DNA of 64,000 bases, from the NCBI RefSeq assembly GCF_905171765.1, contig NC_053390.1, positions 509,071,444-509,135,443 on the forward strand, given 5' to 3'. The position numbers were made by a program, and so were the translations under genes. Positions 10,752-22,200 of this stretch are shown here, piece after piece; within the stretch, counting starts at the first letter, position 1, and each line of letters starts with the position of its first letter. The stretch comes from Bufo bufo. Lineage: Eukaryota; Chordata; Amphibia; Anura; Bufonidae. The notes beneath the pieces were generated by a model. It made no database searches. It was not told the DNA's origin and saw nothing but the letters and a program-made list of their open reading frames with translations.

Positions 10752-11945
10752 CCTCTTGAGCTGAATTAATCCAGATTTGTCAAGTGAGACTTTTTTACAA
10801 AGCTGCAAAAATTGCTGCAATCTTACTTCAGTAAAGTGGTAGTGTAAAAAAGTGAAGTAACGTCTCAAGACAAAAGTGCTAGACTTAAAGATGCACCAAA
10901 TATATAAAAAATTGTATGACATTTGCCAAATTTGCCCCTAAATGCCGGAATAACAAAGTTTATCGCTTCTGATAGCAATAAAAATTTTCGATCAATATTT
11001 CTCCACTTTGCTATTGGGCACAGAGCTGGACAACCTCCCAATGTACCTCCTTCACTCTTGTATATCTGCCTCATGTCATTTGGGAAGAGGCTTTGGATGT
11101 AGAAGTGGGGTGCAACCTCGAGTTCTCTAATAGCTGCACTCTGCTGTGAATGGCAATGTGATGCTGTCAATGACTGGCACTGTGTGATCATGCTATCATC
11201 GTTCAGAGCAGGGGCGATGGTAAACAGGATCACCTGCTCTGACTGGTTGGCCTGCTCTCCTGTCCCCTTTATCTTGGGCAGGGTGGACAAAGTTTATGCT
11301 CCTGATTGGAGCCTTCTCTGACCCCCTCTGACATGGACAGGGGTGGTTGGCCTGTACTTTTAGGGAGCGGATAATTCTGATAGAAAAAGCAGCACAGCAG
11401 ACAGCTGCCCACACCATAGGCCAGATGCTGACAGACTGCACACCATGTAGCCTGTTCCTTCTTATATTAGAACTTCCCTTGATGAGTCCACTTTGGAGAA
11501 AGTGCGTTTTGAAAGGAAAAACCTTGAAATAGGTTCCAGCATATTGAGCTGTCCTTCTAAGGACAGTACTCAGTATATACAGTAACATGAACAATAATTA
11601 AGGACAGCAGTACTGAAGTTTGATGACCATCACTGATTGGTGGTTGTCTGTTAACCTCAAATGAAACCAATTATTAGCAGTACATAAAACACACATTGGG
11701 AGTATACTGGTGGTAGATGATCACCATTAAAGTTGGTGGTTCTGTTAACCCCAATAAGAGTATCCTTGGATGCTTTACAACTGACCTGCACTGAGGGAAA
11801 TTAGGTGGATGGGACACCAATCACCATACGGGTGGGCCAATTCAACATATACTGTGATTAGGAGTATTGTACGTTTTGGCTCTTTTTGCTGTTTGTCGAA
11901 TAATACAAATTCAGTGGGACACTAACCACTATATTAGGGTTCCCA
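10752..11945. other. Unidentified sequence, includes hammerhead-like motif
   Basis: Open frames on the minus strand (10865-11594) show no family similarity that I recognise and overlap each other, so I do not call a gene. From about 11600 there are loosely repeated blocks ('ggtggttctgttaacc'). A hammerhead-like motif is listed separately at 11478-11511. Confidence 0.3.
11478..11511 (+). ncRNA. Candidate decayed hammerhead ribozyme core
   Basis: The sequence reads UUGAUGA (one change from CUGAUGA), G, then stem II UCCA/UGGA around CUU, then GAAA at 11498-11501. Stem III would be GUGCGUUUU, which pairs poorly, and no good stem I partner is seen. The order of core elements is right for a hammerhead but the evidence is weak. 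It lies about 1.5 kb from the other candidate, on the same strand. Confidence 0.3.
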
Positions 11946-13130
11946 CCAAGGGCGTTGCTAGGGTCTCAAAAGATCTGGGGCCCAAGCCCTGATGCATATG
12001 GCCCAATTCTCTGAGTCGACCAAACGCACTCCCCCAACCAAACCCCCCTCCCCCCGGAAAACACTAACACTGAAGACATTTTGCTGTACTTGCTATACAG
12101 CAGCACGTACCGCACACATCCAGTGCCTCCCAGGTGACGTCTCCTCTGATGTAGATCTTCTCCATTTGGTCCGTACAACTTCTCTCAGCCGCGCCTCATC
12201 TCTGTACAGTGTGCCACATTGACATCTTAACTTCCTCACATTCCTATCATCATCTCCCAACCTGGAATCTCCACTGTGTTATCCTGCAGCTCGCTGTACC
12301 CCCCAATACCCCCAAATACTATCCTGAAGGAAAATAAGTGCCCCCCATAGTAATAGTGCTCCTCATAGTCCCACCGATAGTAATTCCCTTCTAGAATGCC
12401 CAAATTAGTAATACTGCCCCCTACAGTGCACCAACAGTGATAGAGCTCCCCAAGAGTGCCTCGATTAGTAGAACAGCCGTCCAGTATTAATAATGCCCTT
12501 ACAGAGCCCCCAGTAGAAATAAGGCCCCCTATTGTTCCCCCAGTGGTAATAAAGCTCTCTACAGACCCCTCAGTAGTAATAAGCCCCCCATAGTGCTCTT
12601 GTAGAAATAATGTGGATCTGTAAATCCCTCCTATAGAGCCCCCTGTAGTAATAAGAATGTCTAATGTCCCCAGTATTTATAATGCCCCCTACTGCTATAA
12701 TGCTCACCCTGAAATGCCCCAGTATTTATATCGCCCCCCTACTGTTATAATGCCCCCACAGTGCCCCCAGTATTTATATCGCCCCTACTGTTATAATGCT
12801 CGCCCTGAAGTGCCCCCAGTATTTATAATGCCCCCTGTAGTTATATTCCTCTCTCCACCATAAAGTCCCATAAAAATACCATCACACCATCTCTCCAGCC
12901 CCCTCCAATAAACAGTCCCATGTAAATAACATCCCTCTCTATCTATAGCCCCCTCCAAAATACAGTCCTATGTAAATAACATCACACCATCTCTCCTGCC
13001 CCCTCCAATATACAGTCCCATGTAAATAACATTACCCCCTCAATATTCAGTCCCATGTAAATAACATCACCCCCCCAGACACCTTCAACATACAGTCCCA
13101 TGTAAATAAAATCACCCCCTGGACTAGAAT
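11946..13130 (+). repeat. Second copy of the CAGTGGC-type repeat with tandem array
   Basis: Begins near 'agggcgttgctagggtct', then the same 5' block as 8371 onward, then a long degenerate array (about 12340-13130) with units such as 'gccccctactgttataatg' and 'tacagtcccatgtaaataac'. The array has at least two unit types in succession. Frames such as 12657-12863 are products of the periodicity. Confidence 0.6.
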
Positions 13131-13253
13131 TCTCACAGTTGCCATTTGCCAAAGTATTCACCTTGTCATTTTTGTGACACAGAATATCATGTTGTCACAT
13201 TATTGATTACACTGGTAAATTCAGGAACAAGTCAGTTTTTCAAAACATATTCT

Positions 13254-16200
13254 TTAACCCCTTATTGTTTTTTCGTCACATATTGTACTTCATGACACTG
13301 GTAAAATGAAGTCAAAAAATGATTTTTTTTGCATAAAAAAATACCGAATTTACCAAAAATTTAGAAAAATTTGCAAATTTCAAAGTTTCAGGTTCTCTAC
13401 TTCTGTAATACATAGTAATACCCCCAAAAATTGTGATGACTTTACATTCCCCATATGTCTACTTCATGTTTGAATTATTTTGGGAATGATATTTTATTTT
13501 TTGGGGATGTTACAAGGCTTAGAAGTTTAGAAGCAAATCTTGAAATTTTTCAGAAATTGACAAAAAAACAATTTTTAGGGACCACTACAGCTCTGAAGTC
13601 ACTTTGCGAGGCTTACATAATAGAAACCACCCAAAAATGACCCCATTCTATAAACTACACACCTCAAGGTATTCAAAACTGATTTTACAAACTTCGTTAA
13701 CCCTTTAGGTGTTGCACAAGAGTTATTGGCAAATGGGGATGAAATTTGAGAATTTCATTTTTTTCCCTATTTTTCCATTTTAACCCATTTTTTCCACTAA
13801 CAAAGCAAGGGTTAACAGCCAAACAAGACTGTATCTTTATTGCCCTGACTCTGCCGTTTACAGAAACACCCCATATGTGGCCGTAAACTATTGTACGGCC
13901 AGACAGCGGGGCGTAGAGTGATAGGTGCGCCGTTTGGTTTTTTAAGGCATATTTAGCTGGACTGGTTTATTTACACCATGTCCCATTTGAAGCCCCCCTG
14001 ATGCACCCCTAGAGTAGAAACTCCATAAAAGTGACCCCATCTAAGAAACTACACCGCTCAAGGTATTCAAAACTGATTTTACAAACTTTGTTAACCCTTT
14101 AGGTGTTGTTTATTTAATTGAAAATAGAGATACAATTTCAAAATTTCACTTTTTTTTGCAGATTTTCCATTTTAATATTTTTTTTTCCAGTTACAAAGCA
14201 AGGGTTAACAGCCAAACAAAACTCATTATTTATGACCCTGATTCTGTAGTTTACAGAAACACCCCATATGTGGTCGTAAACTGCTGTACGGGCACACGGC
14301 AGGGCGCAGAAGGAAAGGAATGCCATATGGTTTCTGAAAGGCAGATTTTGCTGGACTGTTTTTTTTGACACCATGTCCCATTTGAAGCCCCCCTGATGCA
14401 CCCCTAGAGTAGAAACTCCAAAAAAGTGACCCCATTTTAGAAACTACGGGATAGGGTGGCAGTTTTGTTGGTACTAGTTTAGGGTACATATGATTTTTGG
14501 TTGCTCTATATTACACTTTTTGTGCGGCAAGGTAACAAGAAATAGCTTTTTTGGCACCGTTTTTTTTTTTGTTATTTACAACATTCACCTGACACGTTAG
14601 ATCATGTGGTAATTTTATAGAGCAGGTTGTCATGGACACGGCGATACCTAATATTTATACAATTTTTTTTATTTATGTAAGTTTTACACAATGATTTCAT
14701 TTTTAAAACAAAAAAAAAGTTTTTGTGTCTCCATAGTCTAAGAGCCATAATTTTTTCCGTTTTTGGGCGATTATCTTAAGTAGGGTCTCATTTTTTGCGG
14801 GATGAGACGACAGTTTGATTGGCACTATTTCGGGGTGCATATGACTTTTTGATCGCTTGCTATTACACTTTTTGTGTCGTAAGATGACAAAAAATAGCTT
14901 TTTTTACACCGTTTTTATTTTTTTACGGTGGTCACCTGAGGGGTTAGGTCATGTGATATTTTTATAGAGCCGGTCGATACGGACGCGGCAATACCTAATA
15001 TGTATACTTTTTTTTTATTTATGTAAGTTTTACACAATGATTTCATTTTTGAAACAAAAAAAAATCATGTTTTAGTGTTTCCATAGTCTAAGAGCCATAG
15101 TTTTTTCAGTTTTTGGGCGATTATCTTGGGTAGGGTATGATTTTTGTGGGATGAGATGACGGTTTGATTGTTACAATTTTGGCGTACATGCGACTTTTTT
15201 GATCACTTTTATTACCTTTTTTGGGAAGTAAGGTGGGCAAAATTTCAATTTCATCATAGTTTTTTATTTTTTATTTTTATGGCGTTCACCGTTCGGGTAA
15301 AGTAACATGACCGTTTTATAGATCAAGTCGTTACGGACGCGGCGATACCAAACATGTGTAGGGAATTTTATTTTTTTCATTTTTATTCAGTGATAAATGT
15401 GTTTTTTGATTTTTACTTTTTTTTAGACCCAGACCCACTTGGTTCTTGAAGATCCAGTTGGTCTGATGTCTGTATAATACAGTACAGTACACCATATAGT
15501 GTTTTGTACTGTATTTTACTTACACTTTGTCTGAACAGATCTATGCCTTTAGCACAGATTTGTTCAGCACCATGGACAGCAGGATGCCTGAGAAGGCGTC
15601 CTGTTGTCATGGGAACCTTCCCCGTCTGCTCAGTTGTAGCCACAACTGCGCAGACGGGGAAGGGTAAGGAGGGGGGCTGTCTCCCTCTCCATCGGGGGGC
15701 TGCAAAGGCACAGCAGCCCCCCGATGTTAGAGAGCTCCCTGAGCTGTTAACCTTTTCCATACAGCGGTCCGTACGGACCGCGGTATGGAAAGGGTTAAAC
15801 GGCTGACATCGCATCACAGATGTCAGCCGTTTATACCAGGGTGTCAGCAATGTGCTGACACCCTGGTATACCCACTGGCCACCAACGATTTTCAAGCGGA
15901 GGCGGGCGGGGGATCGCGATCCCAACTGCCGCACCGCCCGCCTCCCGCACCCCCCCCCCCTGCACCTCCCACCCGGATAAAATCATTCAGGGGTGCAGGG
16001 GGGGTGAAACATATATATTTTAGGAATACAAAAGTTTCTGATCCCCGCAGAAAGCGCAGCAAACCGCAGGTCTGAATTGACCTGCGGTTTGTTGCGATTG
16101 CTGACATGGGGGGGTCACGGGACCCCCCCGCGCATTTAGCCGAGGTGCCTGCTCAATGATTTGAGCAGGCACCTTGTTCCGATCACAGCCGGCCGGGCGG

Positions 16201-16299
16201 CAGTGATCGGAACAACACATGACGTACCGGTACGTCATGTGTCCTTAAGGACTCGGGAAACATGCCGTACCGGTACGTCATGTGTCCTTAAGGGGTTAA
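13254..16299 (+). mobile_element. Family A element (TTAA-type DNA transposon, non-autonomous), copy 1
   Basis: Flanked by TTAA at 13254-13257 and 16296-16299. The right end reads 'tgtgtccttaagggg' before TTAA; the left end starts CCCCTTATTG and lacks about 130 bases present in the copy at 35744. Two internal arrays are visible: a 394-395-bp period (unit anchors at 13639, 14033, 14428) and a period of about 350 bp (anchors at 14644, 14991, 15345). The 3' third is GC-rich and full of palindromes (for example around 15766-15800), ending in two copies of the palindrome ACGTACCGGTACGT. There is no transposase. TTAA targets are used by piggyBac and Kolobok elements; I cannot decide between them. 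Confidence 0.8.
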
Positions 16300-16834
16300 A
16301 GGGTAACTGGTATGTTTTCATCAAAAAATCTATTTTAGCATATGTTACTGCTGCAGCAGCATTATGCATAAAGCAATCTTTCGTTTCTTCACATACCACT
16401 GTTTTCCTTGAGTTTTTCCCATAGTTATGGCTGATTAAACATTTACAATATGAGGACCTTCTCAAGATGGCTCCTCTGCCAGTTCTCTGAGGACAAAACT
16501 GCTTTCACTCACTTCCCATACACACTTGCTGTAGCCAGCAGCTCCCTGCCAGCCAATCAGATTGGATTATTGAGAGACACGCCTCCTCACTCTGAAGCCT
16601 AATGCAGGCATGCAGTGTGAAGGACCGCCCCTCTGTCTTCTGTATATACTAAAAGGAAGATAGACAAGCCCTAGCAACGGTCTTTTAAGGGAGCAGTGGA
16701 AAGGGACAGAGGACATTAATGAAAGCTGTTATTATAAGGTAATTACAGATCTTTTGACAATCATTTACAGACTAACTCAGGTATACATGGCTAGCTCTAA
16801 TAAACTAGCAAATAAAAAAAATATAAGTTACCCT
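16300..16834. mobile_element. Kolobok/T2-type MITE
   Basis: TTAA at 16296-16299 and 16835-16838 flank AGGGTAACT and its complement 'agttaccct'. TTAAAGGR termini are the mark of T2-type (Kolobok) elements known from Xenopus. The left TTAA is shared with the right end of the family A element, so the MITE landed on that exact target. Confidence 0.8.
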
Positions 16835-16838
16835 TTAA

Positions 16839-17353
16839 GGGAAAATTCAAAGGTTTCATAGCTAGAGCAGATCTTTTACCGGCCTAGAACTATGGTTCTT
16901 CAGGGCAGAACACTAGTTGTCCCTGATTTATTTTACCTATATTACTATCGAAAAATGGTCCCTTTAATACCAATGGAAACACTTGGGGATTAAACAGCTG
17001 CTTGTATTGGACACTTATGGAACCAGCAGGGCTGCAAAAAGGCATGCTGCGGTTCACAGAACCATTCATTCATCTCTACTGCATGTTTCAGAGCTGTTTA
17101 TTTATTGTACATCTAGGATAATACAGAGACAGGGAGAAGTATTCTTGCCAAAAATCTGTTGTTATTGCAACAAGAAATGGGAAAACAATCTGCTGCCTCT
17201 TGTTTTTTCCTTATATTTAACAGTTGTTTTTTTCATTTTAGCTTTCCGCATTCCAACAGCTGTACTTTTTTTTTCATTTTTTTGCCATAACTCATGAAAG
17301 CTTGTATTTTTGTGGAATAAGCTGTTCCATTTTGGAGTATGCATACATGACGT
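16839..17353. other. No gene recognised
   Basis: Moderately AT-rich sequence. The open frame at 16983-17297 ends in a hydrophobic, phenylalanine-rich stretch from T-rich DNA and has no recognisable family. I see no repeats or termini. Confidence 0.3.
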
Positions 17354-17632
17354 TTAAATGAGTACTTAACAAGCTCTGCCTCTAATGCCACCAGATGTAA
17401 GGCAGCTATCCTATAAGTCAATGTTCGACCCTTTAAATAGGCCTTGAGACATGACTTGGATATTAAATAAGCCAGCACCTCATCTACAGTCAGCTGTTTC
17501 AGGTTGATTGCCCCACATCAGTGCAGAGTGAGGGGGGAGAGTGCACTATTTAAAAGGACGAACATTGACTTATAGGATAGCTGCCTTACATCTGGTGGCA
17601 TTAGAAGCAGAGCTTGTTAAGCGCTCATTTGC
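17354..17632 (-). mobile_element. Foldback element with internal hammerhead-like sequence
   Basis: Outer arms about 65 bp: 'aacaagctctgcctctaatg' near 17369 and its complement ending near 17622, including the shared block 'ctataagtcaatgttcg'. The centre (about 17484-17535, minus strand) folds like a type I hammerhead. The outer arms would bring transcript ends together around it. Superfamily unknown. Confidence 0.7.
17484..17535 (-). ncRNA. Candidate hammerhead ribozyme (type I, short stem III), probably decayed
   Basis: On the minus strand the order is CUCUGCA (stem I 5' side), CUGAUGU (core, one change from CUGAUGA), a short stem II from GGGG and CCU around CAAUCAA, GAAA at about 17497-17500, a very short stem III (CAGCUG), then GAC where GUC is expected, then UGUAGAU, which can pair with CUCUGCA over about six positions. 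All three stems and both core boxes can be placed. Two core changes, the terminal A of the first box and the U of the cleavage triplet, argue that this copy is inactive. Confidence 0.5.
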
Positions 17633-18155
17633 ATCCTTTTCTTCCCAGAATTCCATAGGAGCATGAATGGCCTATAAGTCTCCTCACGCTAATCTCAAAC
17701 ATTCCATGGTGCTAAAACGCGAACAAGAAACAAACAAAAACAAAAATGAGGTGGATGGGGTAAGGTGGGGCAGGAAGGGAAAAAGGGAGCGTCTGAAGTA
17801 CTGAAGGCATCTCTGGTTACACAGTCTCAGGAGGAGTAATTAACAGACAAAAAAAATGCAGTGGACTTGACAAAATGTATCCAGGGTTACCAGATGGCAT
17901 CATATTTTTCTAAGCAGTCATGAGTCTCCGCTATGATCTCCTCTTAAGTAGTCGGAAACAGACGAAGTCGGCAGGGCATTAATAACAGCGAGACATAATC
18001 TTGTAATTTTTGTCTTTGACATGGGCAGCCAAAGACATACCATGGGAAATGACACATATCTCAAGGACATCCAAACACCCCGAAGTCACAATTAGGACAT
18101 GTTCCCACCGAAGAAAAAGGGAGTCCTCTCCACATTACAAGAACTTAACAGTATC
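17633..18155. other. Unidentified sequence
   Basis: No family recognised. This background appears to continue at 19071-19202 and 22519-22703, being split by the hAT and family B insertions. It may be an old element on the minus strand, but I see no conserved motif. Confidence 0.3.
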
Positions 18156-18163
18156 TTATAGAG

Positions 18164-19062
18164 CAGTGGTGCCCAACCATTTTTTGTTTGAGGGCTGCAC
18201 TAGACATGGTATAAATTTTGAAGGCCAGAACCAGGTAGCTTTGCCAGAAAGAAATGCAAACACTGTGATGGGGCACGTGTGAGCATTACTACTGTGAAGG
18301 GGTAAATATCTGGGCATTTTTTCTGTGAAGGGGCACATCTGTGCATTTTTACTGTAATGGGGGCGCAGCTAGGCATTTTTACCATGAAGGGGGCACATGT
18401 AAGCATTACTACTGTGAAGGGGGCACATGTGAGCATTACTACTGTGAAGGGGGCACATGTGAGCATTACCCCTGTGAAGGGGGCACATCTGGGCATTACC
18501 ACTGTGAAGGGAGCATGTGAGCATTACTGTGAAGGGGGCATATCTCTGGGCATTACTACTGTGAAGGTGACACATCTCTGGGCATAGCAAGACTAAGGAG
18601 TGGAATGCAGGAAACTCTCTCTAGAAATGCATTGTGGTGCAATATTATGAGTCCTCTCTCCCTAATTAATATTGCTAAGCACGTCCTGAAGAGCAACCCA
18701 GGTGGCCCACATGGGCACCAGACATAGTGATCACATATTAAGAAATAGGCTCAGGTACAATAACTTCCACTACCACACCTCACCAGTCACATCCTCTATA
18801 GACCTCCTGCTCCCATCTGACTCGTCCTCACCTTCTCCTTCGACATGCTCTGATGCCAGGCTGAGAGTCCAGAGGGGATCTGTACAGGCGGGTGTGGGAA
18901 GATGGGGTCTTCAGTCGTCCAAAACTAATTATAGTACTGCCCCACAGTATAATTAGGAATGGCGGCGCAGGCGCATCTCTGACTTATGCAACTGTGCACA
19001 AGCTCCGCCTTCGTTAACTGCACGGGCCGCATGACACAGCTTCCGTAGGTTGGGCATCACTG
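18164..19062. mobile_element. Non-autonomous hAT element with perfect 8-bp target duplication
   Basis: Termini CAGTGGTGCCCAACC and its near complement 'ggttgggcatcactg'. The 8-base sequence TTATAGAG flanks it exactly at 18156-18163 and 19063-19070, the target length of hAT elements. It carries a minisatellite at 18250-18590. No transposase is present. Confidence 0.9.
18250..18590 (+). repeat. Minisatellite of about 30-bp units inside the hAT element
   Basis: About eleven degenerate units of 'gaagggggcacatgtgagca' plus 'ttactactgt'. Every frame across it translates as a periodic peptide, so the open frames there are not genes. Units differ slightly and there is no leader or spacer diversity, so it is not a CRISPR array. 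Confidence 0.85.
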
Positions 19063-19206
19063 TTATAGAGCAAGGAAATACAGGGATTGAAATGTGATTT
19101 TGTCAAATTCTGTCAGCGCACTAGGGGACCAAAGTATTCTTAATAAATTCACTCAATTGTTGATGTTCGAACCACGTTAACCTCCTTCCCAAGGAACTGT
19201 CTTTAA

Positions 19207-22200
19207 CCACCTCAGCTCCCCTAGCTTAAACCCCCTTAATCACCAGACCACTTTTTACAATTCTGCACTACACTACTTTCACGGTTTATTGCTCAGTCCT
19301 ACAACTTACCACCCAAATTAATTTTACCTCCTTTTCTTCTAACTAATAGAGCTTTCATTTGGTGGTATTTCATTGCTGCTGACATTTTTACTTTTTTTGT
19401 TATTAATCGAAATTGACCGAAATTTTTGCAAAAAAAATATGACATTTTTCACTTTGTGTTGTAAAATTTTTCAAACAAAACTACATTTCTATATAAATTT
19501 TTCTCAAAATTTATTGTTCTACATGTCTTTGATAAAAAAAAAATGCAATAAGTGTATATTTATTGGTTTGCGCAAAAGTTATAGCGTTTACAAACTATGG
19601 TACAAAAATGTGAATTTCCGGATTTTGAAGCAGCTCTGACTTTCTGAGCACCTGTCATGTTTCCTGAGGTTCTACAATGCCCAGACAGTAGAAACACCCC
19701 ACAAATGACCCAATTTCGGAAAGTAGACACCCTAAGGTATTCGCTGATGGGCATAGTGAGTTCATGTTCAAGTATTTATTTTTTGTCACAAATTAGCGGA
19801 AAATTATTATTATTTTTTTTTCTTACAAAGTCTCATATTCCACTAACTTGTGACAAAATTTTTTATTTTACATGAACTCACCATACCCCTCACGGAATAC
19901 CTTGGGATGTCTTCTTTCCAAAATGGGGTCACTTGTCGGGTATTTATACTGCCCTGGCATTTTAGGGGACCTAAACCATGAGAAGTAGTTTGGAATCCAA
20001 ATGAGTAAAAAATGCCCTGTGAAATCGTAAAGATACTCTTTGGAATTTAGGTGAGATAAATATCTCTGTAAAAAAAACTTTTCCCATTTTTTTTATACAA
20101 AGTTGTCATTTTACTGAGATATTTCTCTCACCCAGCATGGGTATATGTAAAAAGACACCCCAAAACACATTGCCCTACTTCTCCTGAGTACGGCGACACC
20201 ACATGTGTGACACTTTTTTGCAGCCTATGTGCGCAAAGGGGCCCAAATTCCAAAGAGTACCTTTTAGGAGGGCATTTTTAGGCATTTGGATTCCAGACTT
20301 CTTCTCATGCTTTAGGGCCCCTAAAATGCCAGGGCAGTATAAATACCCTACAAGTGACCCCATTTTGGAAGGAAGACACCCCAAGGTATTCCGTGAGGGG
20401 CATGGCAAGTTCATAGAAGTTTTTTTTTTTGGCACAAGTTAGCGGAAATTGATTATTATTATTTTTTTCTCACAAAGTCTCCCTTTCCGCTAACTTGTGA
20501 CATGACAAAAAGTTCAATCTTTCATGGACTCAATATGCCCCTCAGCGAATACCTTGGGGTGTCTACTTTCCGAAACGGGGTCATTTGTGGGGTGTGTTTA
20601 CTGTTCTGGCATTTTGAGCGGGGCTAAATTGTGAGCAACCCTGTAAAGCCTAAAGGTACTCGTTGGACTTTCGGCCCCTTTACGCACCTAGGCTGCAAAA
20701 AAGTGTCACACATGTGGTATCGCCGTACTCAGGAGAAGTAGGGCAATGTGTTTTGGGGTGTATTTTTACATATACCCATGCTGGGTGAGAGAAATATCTC
20801 TGTAAATTGACAACTTTGTATAATTTTTTTTAAAAGTTGTCATTTACAAAGATATTTCTCAAACACAGTATGGGTATATGTAAAAATACACCCCAAAACA
20901 CATTGCCCTACTTCTCCTGAGTACGGCGATACCACGTGTGACACTTTTTTGCAGCCTAGGTGCGCAAAGGGGCCCAAATTCCAATGAGAATCTTTACGAT
21001 TTCACAGGGCATTTTTTACGCATTTGGATTCCAAACTACTTCTCACGCTTTAGGTTCCCTAAAATGCCAGGGCAGTATTAATTCCCCACAAGTGACCCCA
21101 TTTTGGAAAGAAGACACCCCAAGGTAATCTGTGAGGGGCATGGCGAGTTCCTAGAATATTTTTTTTTTGGCACAATTTAGCGGAAAATGATTTTTATTTT
21201 TTTATAATTTATTTTCCTCTTACAAAGTCTCCTATTCCACTAACTTGTGACAAAAAATAAAATTTTACATGAACTCGCCATGCCCCTCACGAAATACCTT
21301 GGAGGGTCTTCTTTCAAAAATGGGGTCACATGTGGGGTATTTATACTGCCCTGGCATTTTAGGGGCCCTAAAGCGTGAGAAGAAGTCTGGAATATAAATG
21401 TCTAAAAAATTTTACGCATTTGGATTCCGTGAGGGGTATGGTGAGTTCATGTGAGATTTTATTTTTTGTCACAAGTTAGTGGAATATGAGACTTTGTAAG
21501 AAAAAACAAAAAAAACAAAAAAAACAAAAAAAAACAATTTCCGCTAACTTGTGCCAAAAAAAAAAATAATCTTCTATGAACTCGCCATGCCCCTCAAAAG
21601 GGATCTTTATAGCGCCGCAGCGATTTTACGGTGTTTTTGCAGTGATCAGAAAAAAATAATAATTCTGTCACTGTGGTGGGGCGGACTGAACGCAAGTGTG
21701 CGCACAAGATCAGGCCTGATCGGGCGAACACTGCGTTTTGTGTAGAGCCTATTGAACATGTCCTATTCTTGTCCGCAATTGCGGACAAGAAAAGGCATTT
21801 TCTATATAGTTCTGGCAATGTGCGCATCCGCAAAATGCGGAAAGAACATTGCCGGTGTCCGTGTTTTGCGGATCCGTGGTGTCCGTGTTTTGCGGATCCG
21901 TGGATCCGCAAAACACATACGGACGTCTGAAGAGAGCCTTACAGGGGGGTGATCAATGACAGGGGGGTGATCAGGGAGTCTATATGGGGTGATCACCCCC
22001 CTGTAAGGCTCCATTCAGACGTCCGTATATGTTTTGCGGATCCGCAAAACACATACGGACGTCTGAATGGAGCCTTACAGGGGTGTGATCAATGACAGGG
22101 GGTGATCAGGGAGTCTAATATGAGGTGATCAGGGGTTAATAAGTGACGGGGGGGGGTGTAGTGTAGTGGTGTTTGGTGCTACTTACAGAGCTGCCTGTGT

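Noticed and set aside
10865..11594. Overlapping minus-strand open frames of 130-140 residues
   Set aside because: They overlap in different frames, show no conserved motif and are not in a recognisable gene context.
12340..13130. Open frames with repeated tyrosine/proline peptides
   Set aside because: They follow the DNA periodicity of the tandem array, occur in several frames, and have no conserved domain.
15413..16465. Proline- and glycine-rich open frames on both strands
   Set aside because: They come from GC-rich palindromes of family A and are mirrored in copy 2 with many changes, so not coding.
16983..17297. 104-residue open frame with a hydrophobic C-terminus
   Set aside because: The hydrophobic part comes from T-rich DNA and there is no signal of conservation; I would not call a membrane protein.
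18250..18590. Possible CRISPR-like array
   Set aside because: Units are directly adjacent and degenerate, with no unique spacers, and the array lies inside a eukaryotic hAT element. It is a minisatellite.
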